Assembly (NCBI RefSeq): GCF_022662305.1
Contig: NZ_JAKNQH010000001.1
Location: forward strand, 868,001-932,000
Source: Sphingomonas sp. BAUL-RG-20F-R05-02
GTDB lineage: Bacteria; Pseudomonadota; Alphaproteobacteria; Sphingomonadales; Sphingomonadaceae
Direction of reading: 5' to 3'
Length of the DNA: 64,000 nt
The stretch's first letter is position 1. Every line of letters starts with the position of its first letter. A program made the position numbers and the translations under genes. Under the pieces are notes generated by a model that was not told where the DNA came from, did not search any database, and was given only the letters and a program-made list of their open reading frames with translations. Of the stretch, positions 27,665-36,179 are shown one piece after another.

Positions 27665-28151
27665 GCGCCAATTCCGTCTTCACCTGATGTTCGATGCGAG
27701 CACGATCGACCGACACGCCCGACAATTTGGCGAGGATCGACTCCACCGCGTCCACCGTCGTGGTTTCGATCTCCGCAACCGCAGTCTGCTTCGACGCGGC
27801 GACCGCCTGGGTCGCCTGCGCCAGCCGCTCCGCCGCGGCTGCGTCACCCGCCTTCAGCGTGGTTTCGGCATGCGCGGTGGCAGTCGTCTTGGCCTCGGCC
27901 ACCGCCTTGGCGGCTTGCGACCGGGCGGTGTCGAGGCCCGCCTGATAGCGTTCCTCGTCGGCGCGCGCGGTGTCCCGCGCGGCCGCCGCCGCGGCGAGGT
28001 CGCCCGAGACGCGGGCGTTACGATCGTCGATCGTCCGCTCGATCTTGGGGACCATCGCCTTGCCGATCCCGAAGTAGATCAGCGCGAATACGATCGCGAG
28101 CCAGAAAAGCTGCGAGGCGTAGATCTCGGTGATCTGGGATAGCTGCGGCAT
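27657..28151 (-). CDS. atpF': ATP synthase F0 subunit b'
   Basis: Second stator subunit (b'), 164 residues. The N-terminus PQLSQITEIYASQLFWLAIVFALIYF matches b' proteins, with one membrane helix and GKAMVPKIERTIDDRNARV just after it. The rest is a continuous coiled helix. It lies 16 bases after atpE and overlaps atpF by 8 bases, so the two stator proteins are made in a coupled 1:1 fashion. Confidence 0.93.
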   Translation of the reverse strand: MPQLSQITEIYASQLFWLAIVFALIYFGIGKAMVPKIERTIDDRNARVSGDLAAAAAARDTARADEERYQAGLDTARSQAAKAVAEAKTTATAHAETTLKAGDAAAAERLAQATQAVAASKQTAVAEIETTTVDAVESILAKLSGVSVDRARIEHQVKTELAHG

Positions 28152-28167
28152 GTCGGTCTCTCTTCGC

Positions 28168-28398
28168 TTACTTGACGACGAAGAGGATGAGGATCGCGAC
28201 GACGAATGCGATCAGACCGAGCAGCTCCGAAGCCGCGAAGCCGATGAACAGGCGACCCTGCTGGCCATCTGCCGCGCCTGGGTTGCGCAGCGCGCCTTCG
28301 AGGAACGAGCCGAACACGTTGCCCACGCCGAGCGCTGCGAGGCCGACGCCGATCGCTGCGAGGCCGGCACCGATGTACATTGCGCCAAGATCAGTCAT
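28168..28398 (-). CDS. atpE: ATP synthase F0 subunit c
   Basis: Proton-translocating ring subunit, 76 residues, two membrane helices. The first helix contains the Gly-rich packing motif (GVGLAALGVGNVFG) and the polar loop is EGALRNPGA. The proton-binding carboxylate is E58 in FAASELLGLIAF. No Na+-binding signature (Gln and Ser-Thr around the Glu) is seen, so the ring is H+-specific. It lies 41 bases after atpB. Confidence 0.97.
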   Translation of the reverse strand: MTDLGAMYIGAGLAAIGVGLAALGVGNVFGSFLEGALRNPGAADGQQGRLFIGFAASELLGLIAFVVAILILFVVK

Positions 28399-28439
28399 GA
28401 TAAACTCCCTGAGAAATACGTAAGGTCAATGGATCAGAC

Positions 28440-29219
28440 TTAGTGCAGATGCACCGCGTCGTGAAGGTAAAGCGAGGTCAGCAGCGCGAACACATAGGCC
28501 TGGATCGCGCAGACCAGCAGTTCAAGCGCGCTGACGCCGACGATCATGATAAAGCTGAGGATCGCCACCACCGGGCCGAGCGCACCGCCTGCGTTGAGGC
28601 CCTGCACCACGAAGCTGCCGAACACCTCGAGCAGGATGTGGCCTGCCGTCATCGCGACGAACAGTCGCAGGCCGAGGCTGAACGGGCGCACCATGAACGA
28701 GACGAACTCGACCGGGATGATGATCGGCATCAGCCACGCGGGCGCACCGTGCGGTACGAACAGCGAGAAGAACTTGAGGCCATGTTTGGCAAAACCGACC
28801 ACCAGCACGATCGCGAACGAGAAGAAGGCGAGGATCGCCGTCACCGTAATATGGCTGGTAACCGCAAAGGTGTGCAGACCGGGCACGATCGCGAGCGGCA
28901 GCACGCCGACCAAGTTCGACAGCAAAATGAAAAAGAACAGCGAGAAGATGTAAGGCGCAAACTTCTTGCCGCCCTTGCCGATGCTGGTGTCGACCATATT
29001 GTCGATGAAGCCGACCATCATCTCGACCATCACCTGCCAGCGGCCAGGAATGAGCTGACGCTTCAGCCCGCCGCTCACCAGTACCGCCAGCAGCGCGCCG
29101 ACGACGACCATGAACAGCGCCGAGTTGGTGAACGAGATGTCGAAGGCGCCAAGATGGATCGGCCGCGTCAAAGGCGCGACGTGGAACTGCTCCATCGGGT
29201 CGATTCTGCCGGCGCTCAT
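28440..29219 (-). CDS. atpB: ATP synthase F0 subunit a
   Basis: Membrane subunit that forms the proton half-channels against the c ring. The 259-residue protein has five or six helices, with the essential arginine in PFSLGLRLFVAMTAGHILLE and the late VSALELLVCAIQAYVFALLTSLYL motif. An amphipathic start (MSAGRIDPMEQFHVAPL) precedes them. ATG 29219 overlaps the atpI stop as ATGA and fits the family length. Operon order atpI-B-E-F'-F. Confidence 0.96.
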   Translation of the reverse strand: MSAGRIDPMEQFHVAPLTRPIHLGAFDISFTNSALFMVVVGALLAVLVSGGLKRQLIPGRWQVMVEMMVGFIDNMVDTSIGKGGKKFAPYIFSLFFFILLSNLVGVLPLAIVPGLHTFAVTSHITVTAILAFFSFAIVLVVGFAKHGLKFFSLFVPHGAPAWLMPIIIPVEFVSFMVRPFSLGLRLFVAMTAGHILLEVFGSFVVQGLNAGGALGPVVAILSFIMIVGVSALELLVCAIQAYVFALLTSLYLHDAVHLH

Positions 29220-29506
29220 TCGGCGCGCTCCTTCGAAATGCGGTAGATGTTGCGGAAAGCGACGATGATGCTGAGCGTGATGAGGATCAGCAGCGCCCAA
29301 GGCGACGTATCGAGCCAGTGATCGATCGCGTAGCCGAGAATGCCACCGCCGAGCGGCGCACCGATCAACTCCATGAGCACGCGCGAGCCCTGGGCGTAGC
29401 CTTTGGGCTGCGGCGTCACCGGTTTCGCCGCACGCGCCTCGTCAGCCGCCTTCGCTTGCGCGATACGGTGATCAAGATCGTCGTCGTGACGAAGTTCGGC
29501 CAACAC
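29216..29506 (-). CDS. atpI: ATP synthase I/AtpZ-like assembly protein
   Basis: A 96-residue membrane protein that heads the F0 operon. A charged N-terminal tail (ELRHDDDLDHRIAQAKAADEARA) is followed by a Gly-rich first helix (LMELIGAPLGGGILGYAIDHWL) and a second helix (PWALLILITLSIIVAFRNIYRI), the AtpI/AtpZ pattern. Members assist c-ring assembly or Mg2+ supply; direct evidence is limited. GTG start at 29506. The 234 bases upstream hold the presumed F0 promoter and show no gene. Confidence 0.87.
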   Translation of the reverse strand: MLAELRHDDDLDHRIAQAKAADEARAAKPVTPQPKGYAQGSRVLMELIGAPLGGGILGYAIDHWLDTSPWALLILITLSIIVAFRNIYRISKERAE

Positions 29507-29740
29507 CCAAGCACCCCGATAAGAAAACGCCGCCGCGCGGCGCGCGACGACGAAAACATGGAGCGTCGCCCCCGTTGCCGGTGCGTTTAGAAAAGGGGTG
29601 CGGGCAAGTCAACCGCAACGGAGAACAGTGCAATTCGGCGATTTGCCGACGCTATCGCGCTCCGTGTCGACCGGGCCGGCGGCAACGCGCACATGGCAAC
29701 GCTGACGGCCCGGCTGGTACCAGCGGCGTCAACGCACCCG

Positions 29741-30112
29741 TTATACGCAGCGCGAGTCGCGCTCCGGTGCGGCGGCGGTGCGAGTCGCCCAACTACCGCC
29801 GGGCGTCTTGTACTTTTCGCCTGGTGAGGTCGCCGCGATCAAGCGGCAGCCGGAGGTGAACGCCATCTGCTCGACCGTGGCGCCGGCCGCCGCGCTTTCC
29901 GTGTATTTGGCCTTGCGCTGGATGTTGATGCTGTTGACCAACGCGCGCAGTTCCGCCGATCCGCCGCCGACGACGCCGAGATAGCCGTCGGGCTGCTCCC
30001 CGATCTGCCCGGCCGAGCGCGCCGCCTGATAAGCGGGGTCGCGCTGCGCCAGCGCAGGGGTCGCCACCGCGAGCGAGGCGGCGATCAGGACAATGCTACG
30101 AACGGTGTTCAT
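29741..30112 (-). CDS. ydbL: YdbL family (DUF1318) periplasmic protein
   Basis: A 123-residue exported protein with a clear signal peptide (MNTVRSIVLIAASLAVATPALAQ). The DUF1318 core reads AYQAARSAGQIGEQPDGYLGVV and ALVNSINIQRKAKYTESAAA, matching E. coli YdbL. It is the last gene of a ydbH-ynbE-ydbL set; its ATG shares one base with the ynbE stop (TGATG). In E. coli the three genes are linked to outer-membrane lipid homeostasis with YdbH as the bridge and YdbL in a supporting role; here that is by homology. One unpaired Cys pair (SGCRL and SRCV) is present near the end. Confidence 0.87.
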   Translation of the reverse strand: MNTVRSIVLIAASLAVATPALAQRDPAYQAARSAGQIGEQPDGYLGVVGGGSAELRALVNSINIQRKAKYTESAAAGATVEQMAFTSGCRLIAATSPGEKYKTPGGSWATRTAAAPERDSRCV

Positions 30113-30345
30113 CAGAAAATCCCCGGGTTCGACTGGATCAACGACTTCGCCTCGCCATCGAGGCGATAGACGACCTCCTGCGTCACGTTGATGTTGAGGT
30201 TGATGACGATCGGCTTGTCCGGCGCGGTGACGTTGACGCAAGCGGCGGTCAACATCGGCGCCAGCATGCCGGCGATCATCAAGGCTCTCGTCATCGGGTG
30301 ACTCGTCGGTCTCCGCATCAGCTTCGTCAATCCTGTTTCGGTCAT
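30112..30345 (-). CDS. ynbE: YnbE family lipoprotein
   Basis: A small lipoprotein with the lipobox LTAAC. The mature part is only ~42 residues (CVNVTAPDKPIVINLNINVTQEVVYRLDGEAK), matching YnbE. In E. coli YnbE is an outer-membrane partner of the bridge-forming YdbH. I used the ATG at 30345, which overlaps the ydbH stop as ATGA and gives 77 residues; an internal ATG at 30294 would give a more standard signal peptide. It overlaps ydbL by one base. Confidence 0.85.
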   Translation of the reverse strand: MTETGLTKLMRRPTSHPMTRALMIAGMLAPMLTAACVNVTAPDKPIVINLNINVTQEVVYRLDGEAKSLIQSNPGIF

Positions 30346-33300
30346 GGCACGGTCTCGCTTGCGGGAGGCTGAACGGATGGAGGTTGCGCGGCCTCCTTCT
30401 GCTGGTCGATCAAGGCGGGCAGATTGCGCGCGATCAGGCGCTTGGGATCGTAGAACGACTGCGCCGAATCGATGAGTTGGCGGAAAGGCGCGCGGATCGT
30501 CACGTTGAAGACCAGCGGCAGTTTCTGGAGCCGATCGAACAGGAAGTTTCGCTTGGCGCCCTTGCCCTGTCCGACCCCGGCGAACTTCACCTCGGTCAGC
30601 ATCTCGCCCGCAAGCGGCCCGTTCATGACGATGCCGAGGCTGCGGTAGCGCAGCGACTTCAGCGCCTGGAACGCGAAATTGCCCCAGGTGCCAAGGTCCT
30701 TCTGGCTGATCTCGCCGACATAGGCGATCGTACCGCCCTTCTCCTGCACCGTCAGCCGCCCGTTCTCGATCCGTCCGCCGGTCGCGTCGAAGATCATTGG
30801 TAGCACGCCATCGAAGGTGCCGGTCGCATCGAGGTTCTTGAAATCGAACTGCTGGAGGAACAGCGCGGCGTCCACGCCGGTGACACGAAACGTCATGTGC
30901 CGCTCGACCGGCTGTGAGAAGTCGAGCAAGGTCGGCTCCAGCACCAGCGCACCGCCCGCGAATGGCCAGCGCGCGCCTTCCACCATCACCTGCGTACCGG
31001 CGCGCAGTTGCAAGCGGATCGTGCCGTCGTTCACGGGCACGCCGGGGTTGATCGTCTTGACCGTTACGATCTGCCCTGCCGCGCTTTCGAGCGCGAGCAG
31101 ATCGGTGAAATGGATCTCGCCCGCGATGCCGGTCACCGGGCCGAACGCGGCGGCGAGGTTCATGCCCTTGGTGGCGAACGTACCGTTGCTGGTGACGCCC
31201 GCCTTGGTCCAGCGGATATGCCCCTCGCCCGTCAAGATGCCCGCGGCGTCTGCGATCACGCCGAAGGTGAGCGGCGTCAGCGCATCCGGCTGGAACGCTT
31301 TGCCGAAGGTGATGCCCGCCACGGCAAGATCAGCATGACCGGTCGCATCGCCGAGATCGTGAACGATGCTGACCTCCGCCACCTTCACCTGCTTGGTCGG
31401 TTCGACCAAGGTGCCGGTGGAGGCGATCGTGCTGCCCGTCAGCGTAAGCGCGACGTTGCGGGCGGCAAGCGGCTTGAAGCGTGGGCTCGCGGCGGTGTCA
31501 GCGACCGTCAGCGCGCCGTCGACCATGAGTTTACCGCCGACGAAGCGCCAGCGTCCATCGGCGGCAGAGAGCGCAAGCGGCACGTTGGCGATTTGCCCAC
31601 CGCCACCGGTAAAGCCGCCTCCCAGGCCGTCGCCCACGACAGCGCCATCCAGGTGCGCGAAGTCGAGCTGGGTCTGGCGATCCGCAGGGCCGATCCTGGC
31701 GGTCACGTTGGTGAGGCCGAAGCCGGTCTGCCCGAGCCGCACGCTCCCGCCGCTCGCCGACAGCGTCAGCGGCGATCCGCCAAGACTGCCGGTAAGCGTG
31801 GTGGCAGCCAGCCGCGCGCCGCCGCCGATCCGTCCGCCGGCGAGCGTCACCAGCCCCGCGCCGGTCGGGCATAGGGTCAGCCGGGTCGGCGCGAGCGTGA
31901 GGCTCGATACGGACAGCCGTTGCAGGCCGAGCGGCGTGCACGACGGGTTGACGATGACGCGGTCACGCCCGTTCCAGTAGAGCGACAGCGGCGCGGTCAG
32001 CTGCTCGACACGGCCGCCCGATAGCGGGCCGGACAGCGCCACCTGCGTCTCGACATGCGTGTTGCCACCAGGCGTCGCAGTGAACCGCACCGGCGATAGC
32101 GCCAGCGTCGCGCCGCCGGTGGTGTAGCGATCGAGCGTGGCCGTACCGGTAATCGCGCCGCCGGGTTTCGCCTGAGCGAGATGAACGCGCGTATTGGGAA
32201 ACCCGCCGCCGTTCAGCGTGCCACTGGCGTCGATCAAGGTGCCGCCGTCCGGCCAGCCATAGGCAATGCCTTGGCCGCCAGACACCGTGAGCCGCGCGCC
32301 GGACTGGCTTCGTGCAGCGACCCGTGAGAGCGCCGCCCGCCCGCGCGCGCCGCGCATTTCGGCCGCGACATCCGCCTCGGCATCCACGGACCGCAACGCC
32401 GCCTCCCCCGCCGTCGCCAACCCGGCGAGGATCGGACCGACCGGCGTGCTTGCATCCGGCTTGCGATACGCGGCGAACTGGCGCCGCAACGCCTCTCCCG
32501 CCGCGACGCCAGTGCCGCGCGCCGTGCCGTTAAGCCGGCTCGTACCGCCCGCGACCGTGAACGTTCCTGCGAAACCCAGCGCTTGCGCGGTCGCACCGGG
32601 CAATGCCGCGGTGCCGCTGCGCACGTCCGCCGTGCCGCTGGTCGCGCGCTGCGAGCCGGTGAAGTCCACCACCCCGCCAATATCCGCGACCTGCATGCCC
32701 GCGCCGCGCACCGCATCCGCTGCCAGCCGCACCGATCCGCTCCAGCGATCTAGCCCCGCGCCCAACGTCGCCTTGATAGTTGCGGCGGGGCGGGTCGCGG
32801 CGACGCCGTTACACGTGATGCGGACCGCGCGCACCGGCCCTTGCAGCGTCGGGCGGCCGTTTCGTGTCGTCACCGTCAGCGCCACCGCACCGTCCGCCAG
32901 CGTGCAACCGGCTTGGGCGAGATGATCGCTTACCGCCGCGATTTGTCCGTCGAAGCCGTCGTCGAGCCGTCCGCTCCCGGACAGCTTCACGCCGACGAGA
33001 CCGTAAGGCGTCTCCAACCGCACGCGCGCGTCCGCCAGATCGAGCCGGATCGCCGGCAGCGCGAACCTTCCCGTGCCGCTCGACTTCGGGATCAGCCGGT
33101 CGAGTGTCCCTACCGACAGCCTGCCGTCCACCAGACGCGCGCGCAACCGGACATGCCCGGCGCGTACCCCCGTCACTTCGACCCCGCCGGTGCCTACCGA
33201 CGTTTCGATCTCGATCCAGTCCGCCACCAGATCGGGATGATCGGGATCGCCCAGCACCACGTCGGTAAGCCGCTGCCGATTGAAGCCGAGATCGGCGATC

Positions 33301-33512
33301 GCATAGCGTCCGGTGACGCCGTGCGCGGCGAGGTAGCGGTCGGCATAGCCACGCGCGATCTGCTTGCGCTGGCTCCACAACACGAGCAGCGCGACCAGCA
33401 GCAGCCCCGCCGCCACCAGCAGGACGCGCCGCAGCCGTACGAAGCCGATGCGCCGACGCGGCGGCTCGGCAGGCTGCTCGGTCTCTCCCGCCGTCACGCT
33501 GCGTCCATTCAT
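30342..33512 (-). CDS. ydbH: YdbH-like AsmA-family intermembrane lipid transport protein
   Basis: A 1056-residue protein. One N-terminal membrane anchor (VLLVAAGLLLVALLVLW, about residues 30-46) is followed by a very long beta-rich periplasmic part of the AsmA/YhdP/TamB-like repeating-beta-groove type. The start of the periplasmic part resembles E. coli YdbH (YLAAHGVTGRYAIADLGFNRQRLTDV); the C-terminus contains EMLTEVKFAGVGQGKGAKRNFLFDRLQKLPLVFNV, the most conserved YdbH segment. Proposed role: moving phospholipid between membranes. ATG 33512 begins the sequence just before the anchor; the upstream frame is antisense to radC. First gene of a ydbH-ynbE-ydbL operon, divergent from radC. Confidence 0.88.
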   Translation of the reverse strand: MNGRSVTAGETEQPAEPPRRRIGFVRLRRVLLVAAGLLLVALLVLWSQRKQIARGYADRYLAAHGVTGRYAIADLGFNRQRLTDVVLGDPDHPDLVADWIEIETSVGTGGVEVTGVRAGHVRLRARLVDGRLSVGTLDRLIPKSSGTGRFALPAIRLDLADARVRLETPYGLVGVKLSGSGRLDDGFDGQIAAVSDHLAQAGCTLADGAVALTVTTRNGRPTLQGPVRAVRITCNGVAATRPAATIKATLGAGLDRWSGSVRLAADAVRGAGMQVADIGGVVDFTGSQRATSGTADVRSGTAALPGATAQALGFAGTFTVAGGTSRLNGTARGTGVAAGEALRRQFAAYRKPDASTPVGPILAGLATAGEAALRSVDAEADVAAEMRGARGRAALSRVAARSQSGARLTVSGGQGIAYGWPDGGTLIDASGTLNGGGFPNTRVHLAQAKPGGAITGTATLDRYTTGGATLALSPVRFTATPGGNTHVETQVALSGPLSGGRVEQLTAPLSLYWNGRDRVIVNPSCTPLGLQRLSVSSLTLAPTRLTLCPTGAGLVTLAGGRIGGGARLAATTLTGSLGGSPLTLSASGGSVRLGQTGFGLTNVTARIGPADRQTQLDFAHLDGAVVGDGLGGGFTGGGGQIANVPLALSAADGRWRFVGGKLMVDGALTVADTAASPRFKPLAARNVALTLTGSTIASTGTLVEPTKQVKVAEVSIVHDLGDATGHADLAVAGITFGKAFQPDALTPLTFGVIADAAGILTGEGHIRWTKAGVTSNGTFATKGMNLAAAFGPVTGIAGEIHFTDLLALESAAGQIVTVKTINPGVPVNDGTIRLQLRAGTQVMVEGARWPFAGGALVLEPTLLDFSQPVERHMTFRVTGVDAALFLQQFDFKNLDATGTFDGVLPMIFDATGGRIENGRLTVQEKGGTIAYVGEISQKDLGTWGNFAFQALKSLRYRSLGIVMNGPLAGEMLTEVKFAGVGQGKGAKRNFLFDRLQKLPLVFNVTIRAPFRQLIDSAQSFYDPKRLIARNLPALIDQQKEAAQPPSVQPPASETVP

Positions 33513-33582
33513 GTCAAATCGTTTAGGCAACATCGCCGCCGATTGCACGCGTGGCAACGACACCGTAATCGCTTTGCCACCA

Positions 33583-34266
33583 ATGAGCGTTCCCGAATCC
33601 GACCACAGCGGCCACCGCGCAAGGCTTCGCAAACGCCTCAACGAGCAGGGTGGCGAGGGGCTGCTCGACCATGAGCTGATCGAATATCTGCTGGCGCTCG
33701 CGATTCCGCGTCGCGATACCAAGCCGCTCGCCAAGGCGCTGCTTGCCGAGTTCGGCGGCATCGGCGGTTTGCTGACGGCCGACCCGGAGGCGCTGTCGCG
33801 CGTCTCCGGCATGGGCGAAACGTCGGTCGCCGCGATCAAAATCGCGCATGCCGCCGCGATCCGGCTGGTCAAGGCGGAAGTGGCGGCGCGGCCCGTACTC
33901 GCCAACTGGCAAGCGTTGCTCGACTATCTGCGCGCCGACATGGCGCACCACACGATCGAGCGGGTGCGCGTGCTCCACCTCAACGCGCGCAACATGCTGA
34001 TCCGCGACGAGGTGATGAACGAAGGTTCGGTCGACGAGGCGCCGATGTACGTGCGCGAGGTGATCCGCCGCGCGATCGACCTTGGTTCGGCGGCGATCAT
34101 CCTCGTTCACAACCATCCAAGCGGCGACCCCTCGCCCAGCCGTGCCGATATCGACATCACGCGCAAGGTGGGCGAAGCCGGCAAGCGGCTTGGCATCGCG
34201 TTGCACGACCATATCATCATCGGCAGCGAGGGCCATTCGAGCCTGCGCGCGATGGGGCTGATCTGA
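33583..34266 (+). CDS. radC: RadC-family JAB1/MPN protein
   Basis: A 227-residue RadC protein. An N-terminal helix-hairpin-helix-like domain (LIEYLLALAIPRRDTKPLAKALLAEFGG, then LSRVSGMGETSVAAIK) is followed by the JAB/MPN metalloprotease-like domain, with its metal motif VHNHPSGDPSPSRADIDIT and an upstream conserved Glu (MNEGSVDEAP). The old link to DNA repair is doubted; function is unresolved. ATG 33583 begins the standard sequence. Intergenic distance to the divergent ydbH start is 70 bases. Confidence 0.92.
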   Translation: MSVPESDHSGHRARLRKRLNEQGGEGLLDHELIEYLLALAIPRRDTKPLAKALLAEFGGIGGLLTADPEALSRVSGMGETSVAAIKIAHAAAIRLVKAEVAARPVLANWQALLDYLRADMAHHTIERVRVLHLNARNMLIRDEVMNEGSVDEAPMYVREVIRRAIDLGSAAIILVHNHPSGDPSPSRADIDITRKVGEAGKRLGIALHDHIIIGSEGHSSLRAMGLI

Positions 34267-34299
34267 TAGAACGATAAAACTCGAGAGGGACTGGCCTGC

Positions 34300-36096
34300 A
34301 TGACGCGCTCTTCGATTTGCCTGTTCGCCGCCGCCCTCCTCGTCAGCACCGCGCTATTGGCCGCCCCGGCATACGCCGGCACCTGCAAGCTCGGCATCAT
34401 GGCCGATCTGCCGGTGACGATGGAGGGCATGCGCGCCAGCGTGCCGGTCACCATCGACGGCAAGGAAACGCAGCTGTGGCTCGACAGCGGTGCGTTCTTC
34501 AGCCTGATGCCGCGCGCCAAGGCGATGGAACTCGGCCTGAAGATTGGCGCGGCGCCGTTCGGCCTGTCGCTGGTCGGGATCGGCGGCTCCTCCACGCCCG
34601 ATCTCGTCACCGTCAAGAAATTCGGCATCGCCGACAAGACGCTCGACACCGTGCAGTTCCTCGTCGGCGGCAGCGATGTCGGTAACGGGCTGATCGGCCG
34701 CAACCTGCTCGGGATCGAGGACACCGAGTTCAACCTGGCCGGTGGTTCGGTCAAGCTGATCCGCCCGCACGACTGCAACAACGCCGCCATCGCATATTGG
34801 GCGCCGGGCAAGCCGTACTTCACCGCCCCGCTCGACGTCGGTGAGAATGCCGGCGACCACCGTTTTCAGGTGTTGGTGCGGATCAACGGCGCACAGGTCA
34901 CCGCCGTCTACGACAGCGGTTCGCCGACCACGCTGCTCTCGCGCCGCGCCGCGCAGAAGGCGGGGATAGACCTGAACGGACCCGCCGTCACGCCGATCCG
35001 CGGCATCGGCGGGCTCGGCAAGCGTTCGCGGCCGGGCTGGACGGTGCCGGTGGAAAGCGTCGCGATCGGGGACGAGACCATCCTGAAGACCCGGCTCGAC
35101 GTGATCGACAGCCCCACGCTCGCCGGCGACACCGGTCCGGACATGCTGATCGGCGCGGACTATATGCTCGCCCACCATATCTATGTCGCGCGTAGCCAGC
35201 ATCGCATCTACTTCACCTACAACGGCGGCAAGGCGTTCCGCAGTTCCGCGACAACCCCGCTGGCGGTGGCAAGCGGCGCGCCCCTCCCCGCCGATATCCA
35301 ACGCGTCGCTCCGGTTAGCGAAGCAGCGCCGACCACTGCCGATGCCTTCGCACGGCGTGGCAACGCCCGTGTCGCGCAGCGGCAACTTGCCGATGCGCTG
35401 GCCGACTTCAACCAGGCGATCGCGCTCGCCCCCACCAACGCGGACTATTACCGCGACCGGGCGCTGGCCTATGCCGCCTCCGGCCAGCGTGGCCTCGCGC
35501 GGACCGATATCGAAAAGGCCGTCGACCTTGCGCCGACCGACGGCAGCCTTCTGCGCATCCGCGCGATGCTGCGCATGCGCGAACAGGATCATACCGGCGC
35601 GCTTGCCGATGCCGAGGCTGCCGTCCGCGTCACCCCACCCACGTCGCTGGAGATGGTCACGCTGGCCGAGCTGTTCGCGCGGCTGGGCCAGCCTGCGCGC
35701 GGCATCGCCATGCTCGGGCCGGTGATCGCCAGCCATGCAGACGACCGGCAGCTTGGCAGCCTACTTAACGCCCGCTGCTGGATGCGCGCGCAGGCTGGCA
35801 TCGAACTCGACGCCGCGCTCGACGATTGTAACCGCGCGCTGAAACGCGCGGGCGCGCAGCCGGCGTTCCTCGACAGTCGCGGCCTCGTCTATCTGCGACA
35901 GGGCAAATACGCCGCCGCCATCGCCGATTATGACGCGGCGCTGGCGGTCGCGCCGAAACTGGCGTGGTCGCTATATTGCCGAGGGCTTGCCAAGATCGCC
36001 TTGGGCCAGAAGGATGCGGGCGAAGCCGACAAGGCCGCCGCGCTAGCGATCGCCCCGAATATCGCGCGCGAGGCGAAGCAGCACGGCATCGGATAA
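34300..36096 (+). CDS. Exported retropepsin-like aspartic protease with TPR tail
   Basis: A 598-residue protein with a signal peptide (MTRSSICLFAAALLVSTALLAAPAYA). Two retropepsin-like folds follow: the first has the active-site loop LWLDSGAFFSLM (D62) and the second AVYDSGSPTTLLS (D205). Flap-like GIGG segments (SLVGIGGSS; PIRGIGGLG) follow each. Residues ~345-598 are tetratricopeptide repeats. Two lobes in one chain could form a complete aspartic site without dimerisation; that is inference. The tail from LLNARCWMRA onward (about residue 487) matches the tail of the DUF3857 protein at 22138. Close downstream of radC (33 bases) but probably its own unit. Confidence 0.85.
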   Translation: MTRSSICLFAAALLVSTALLAAPAYAGTCKLGIMADLPVTMEGMRASVPVTIDGKETQLWLDSGAFFSLMPRAKAMELGLKIGAAPFGLSLVGIGGSSTPDLVTVKKFGIADKTLDTVQFLVGGSDVGNGLIGRNLLGIEDTEFNLAGGSVKLIRPHDCNNAAIAYWAPGKPYFTAPLDVGENAGDHRFQVLVRINGAQVTAVYDSGSPTTLLSRRAAQKAGIDLNGPAVTPIRGIGGLGKRSRPGWTVPVESVAIGDETILKTRLDVIDSPTLAGDTGPDMLIGADYMLAHHIYVARSQHRIYFTYNGGKAFRSSATTPLAVASGAPLPADIQRVAPVSEAAPTTADAFARRGNARVAQRQLADALADFNQAIALAPTNADYYRDRALAYAASGQRGLARTDIEKAVDLAPTDGSLLRIRAMLRMREQDHTGALADAEAAVRVTPPTSLEMVTLAELFARLGQPARGIAMLGPVIASHADDRQLGSLLNARCWMRAQAGIELDAALDDCNRALKRAGAQPAFLDSRGLVYLRQGKYAAAIADYDAALAVAPKLAWSLYCRGLAKIALGQKDAGEADKAAALAIAPNIAREAKQHGIG

Positions 36097-36122
36097 ACCG
36101 CCCAGCCGGACACGTTTGAAGC

Positions 36123-36153
36123 TTCGCCCGGTCCCTGCTACCGCGCGGGCGAA
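36123..36153 (+). terminator. Hairpin between protease and purB
   Basis: An 8-bp stem (TTCGCCCG / CGGGCGAA) with a 15-base loop lies 27 bases after the protease stop and 27 bases before the purB start. No U-run follows. It may be a weak terminator or a purB leader element. Confidence 0.4.
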
Positions 36154-36179
36154 ACGCCTGCCCGTACAAAGGAACCCCG

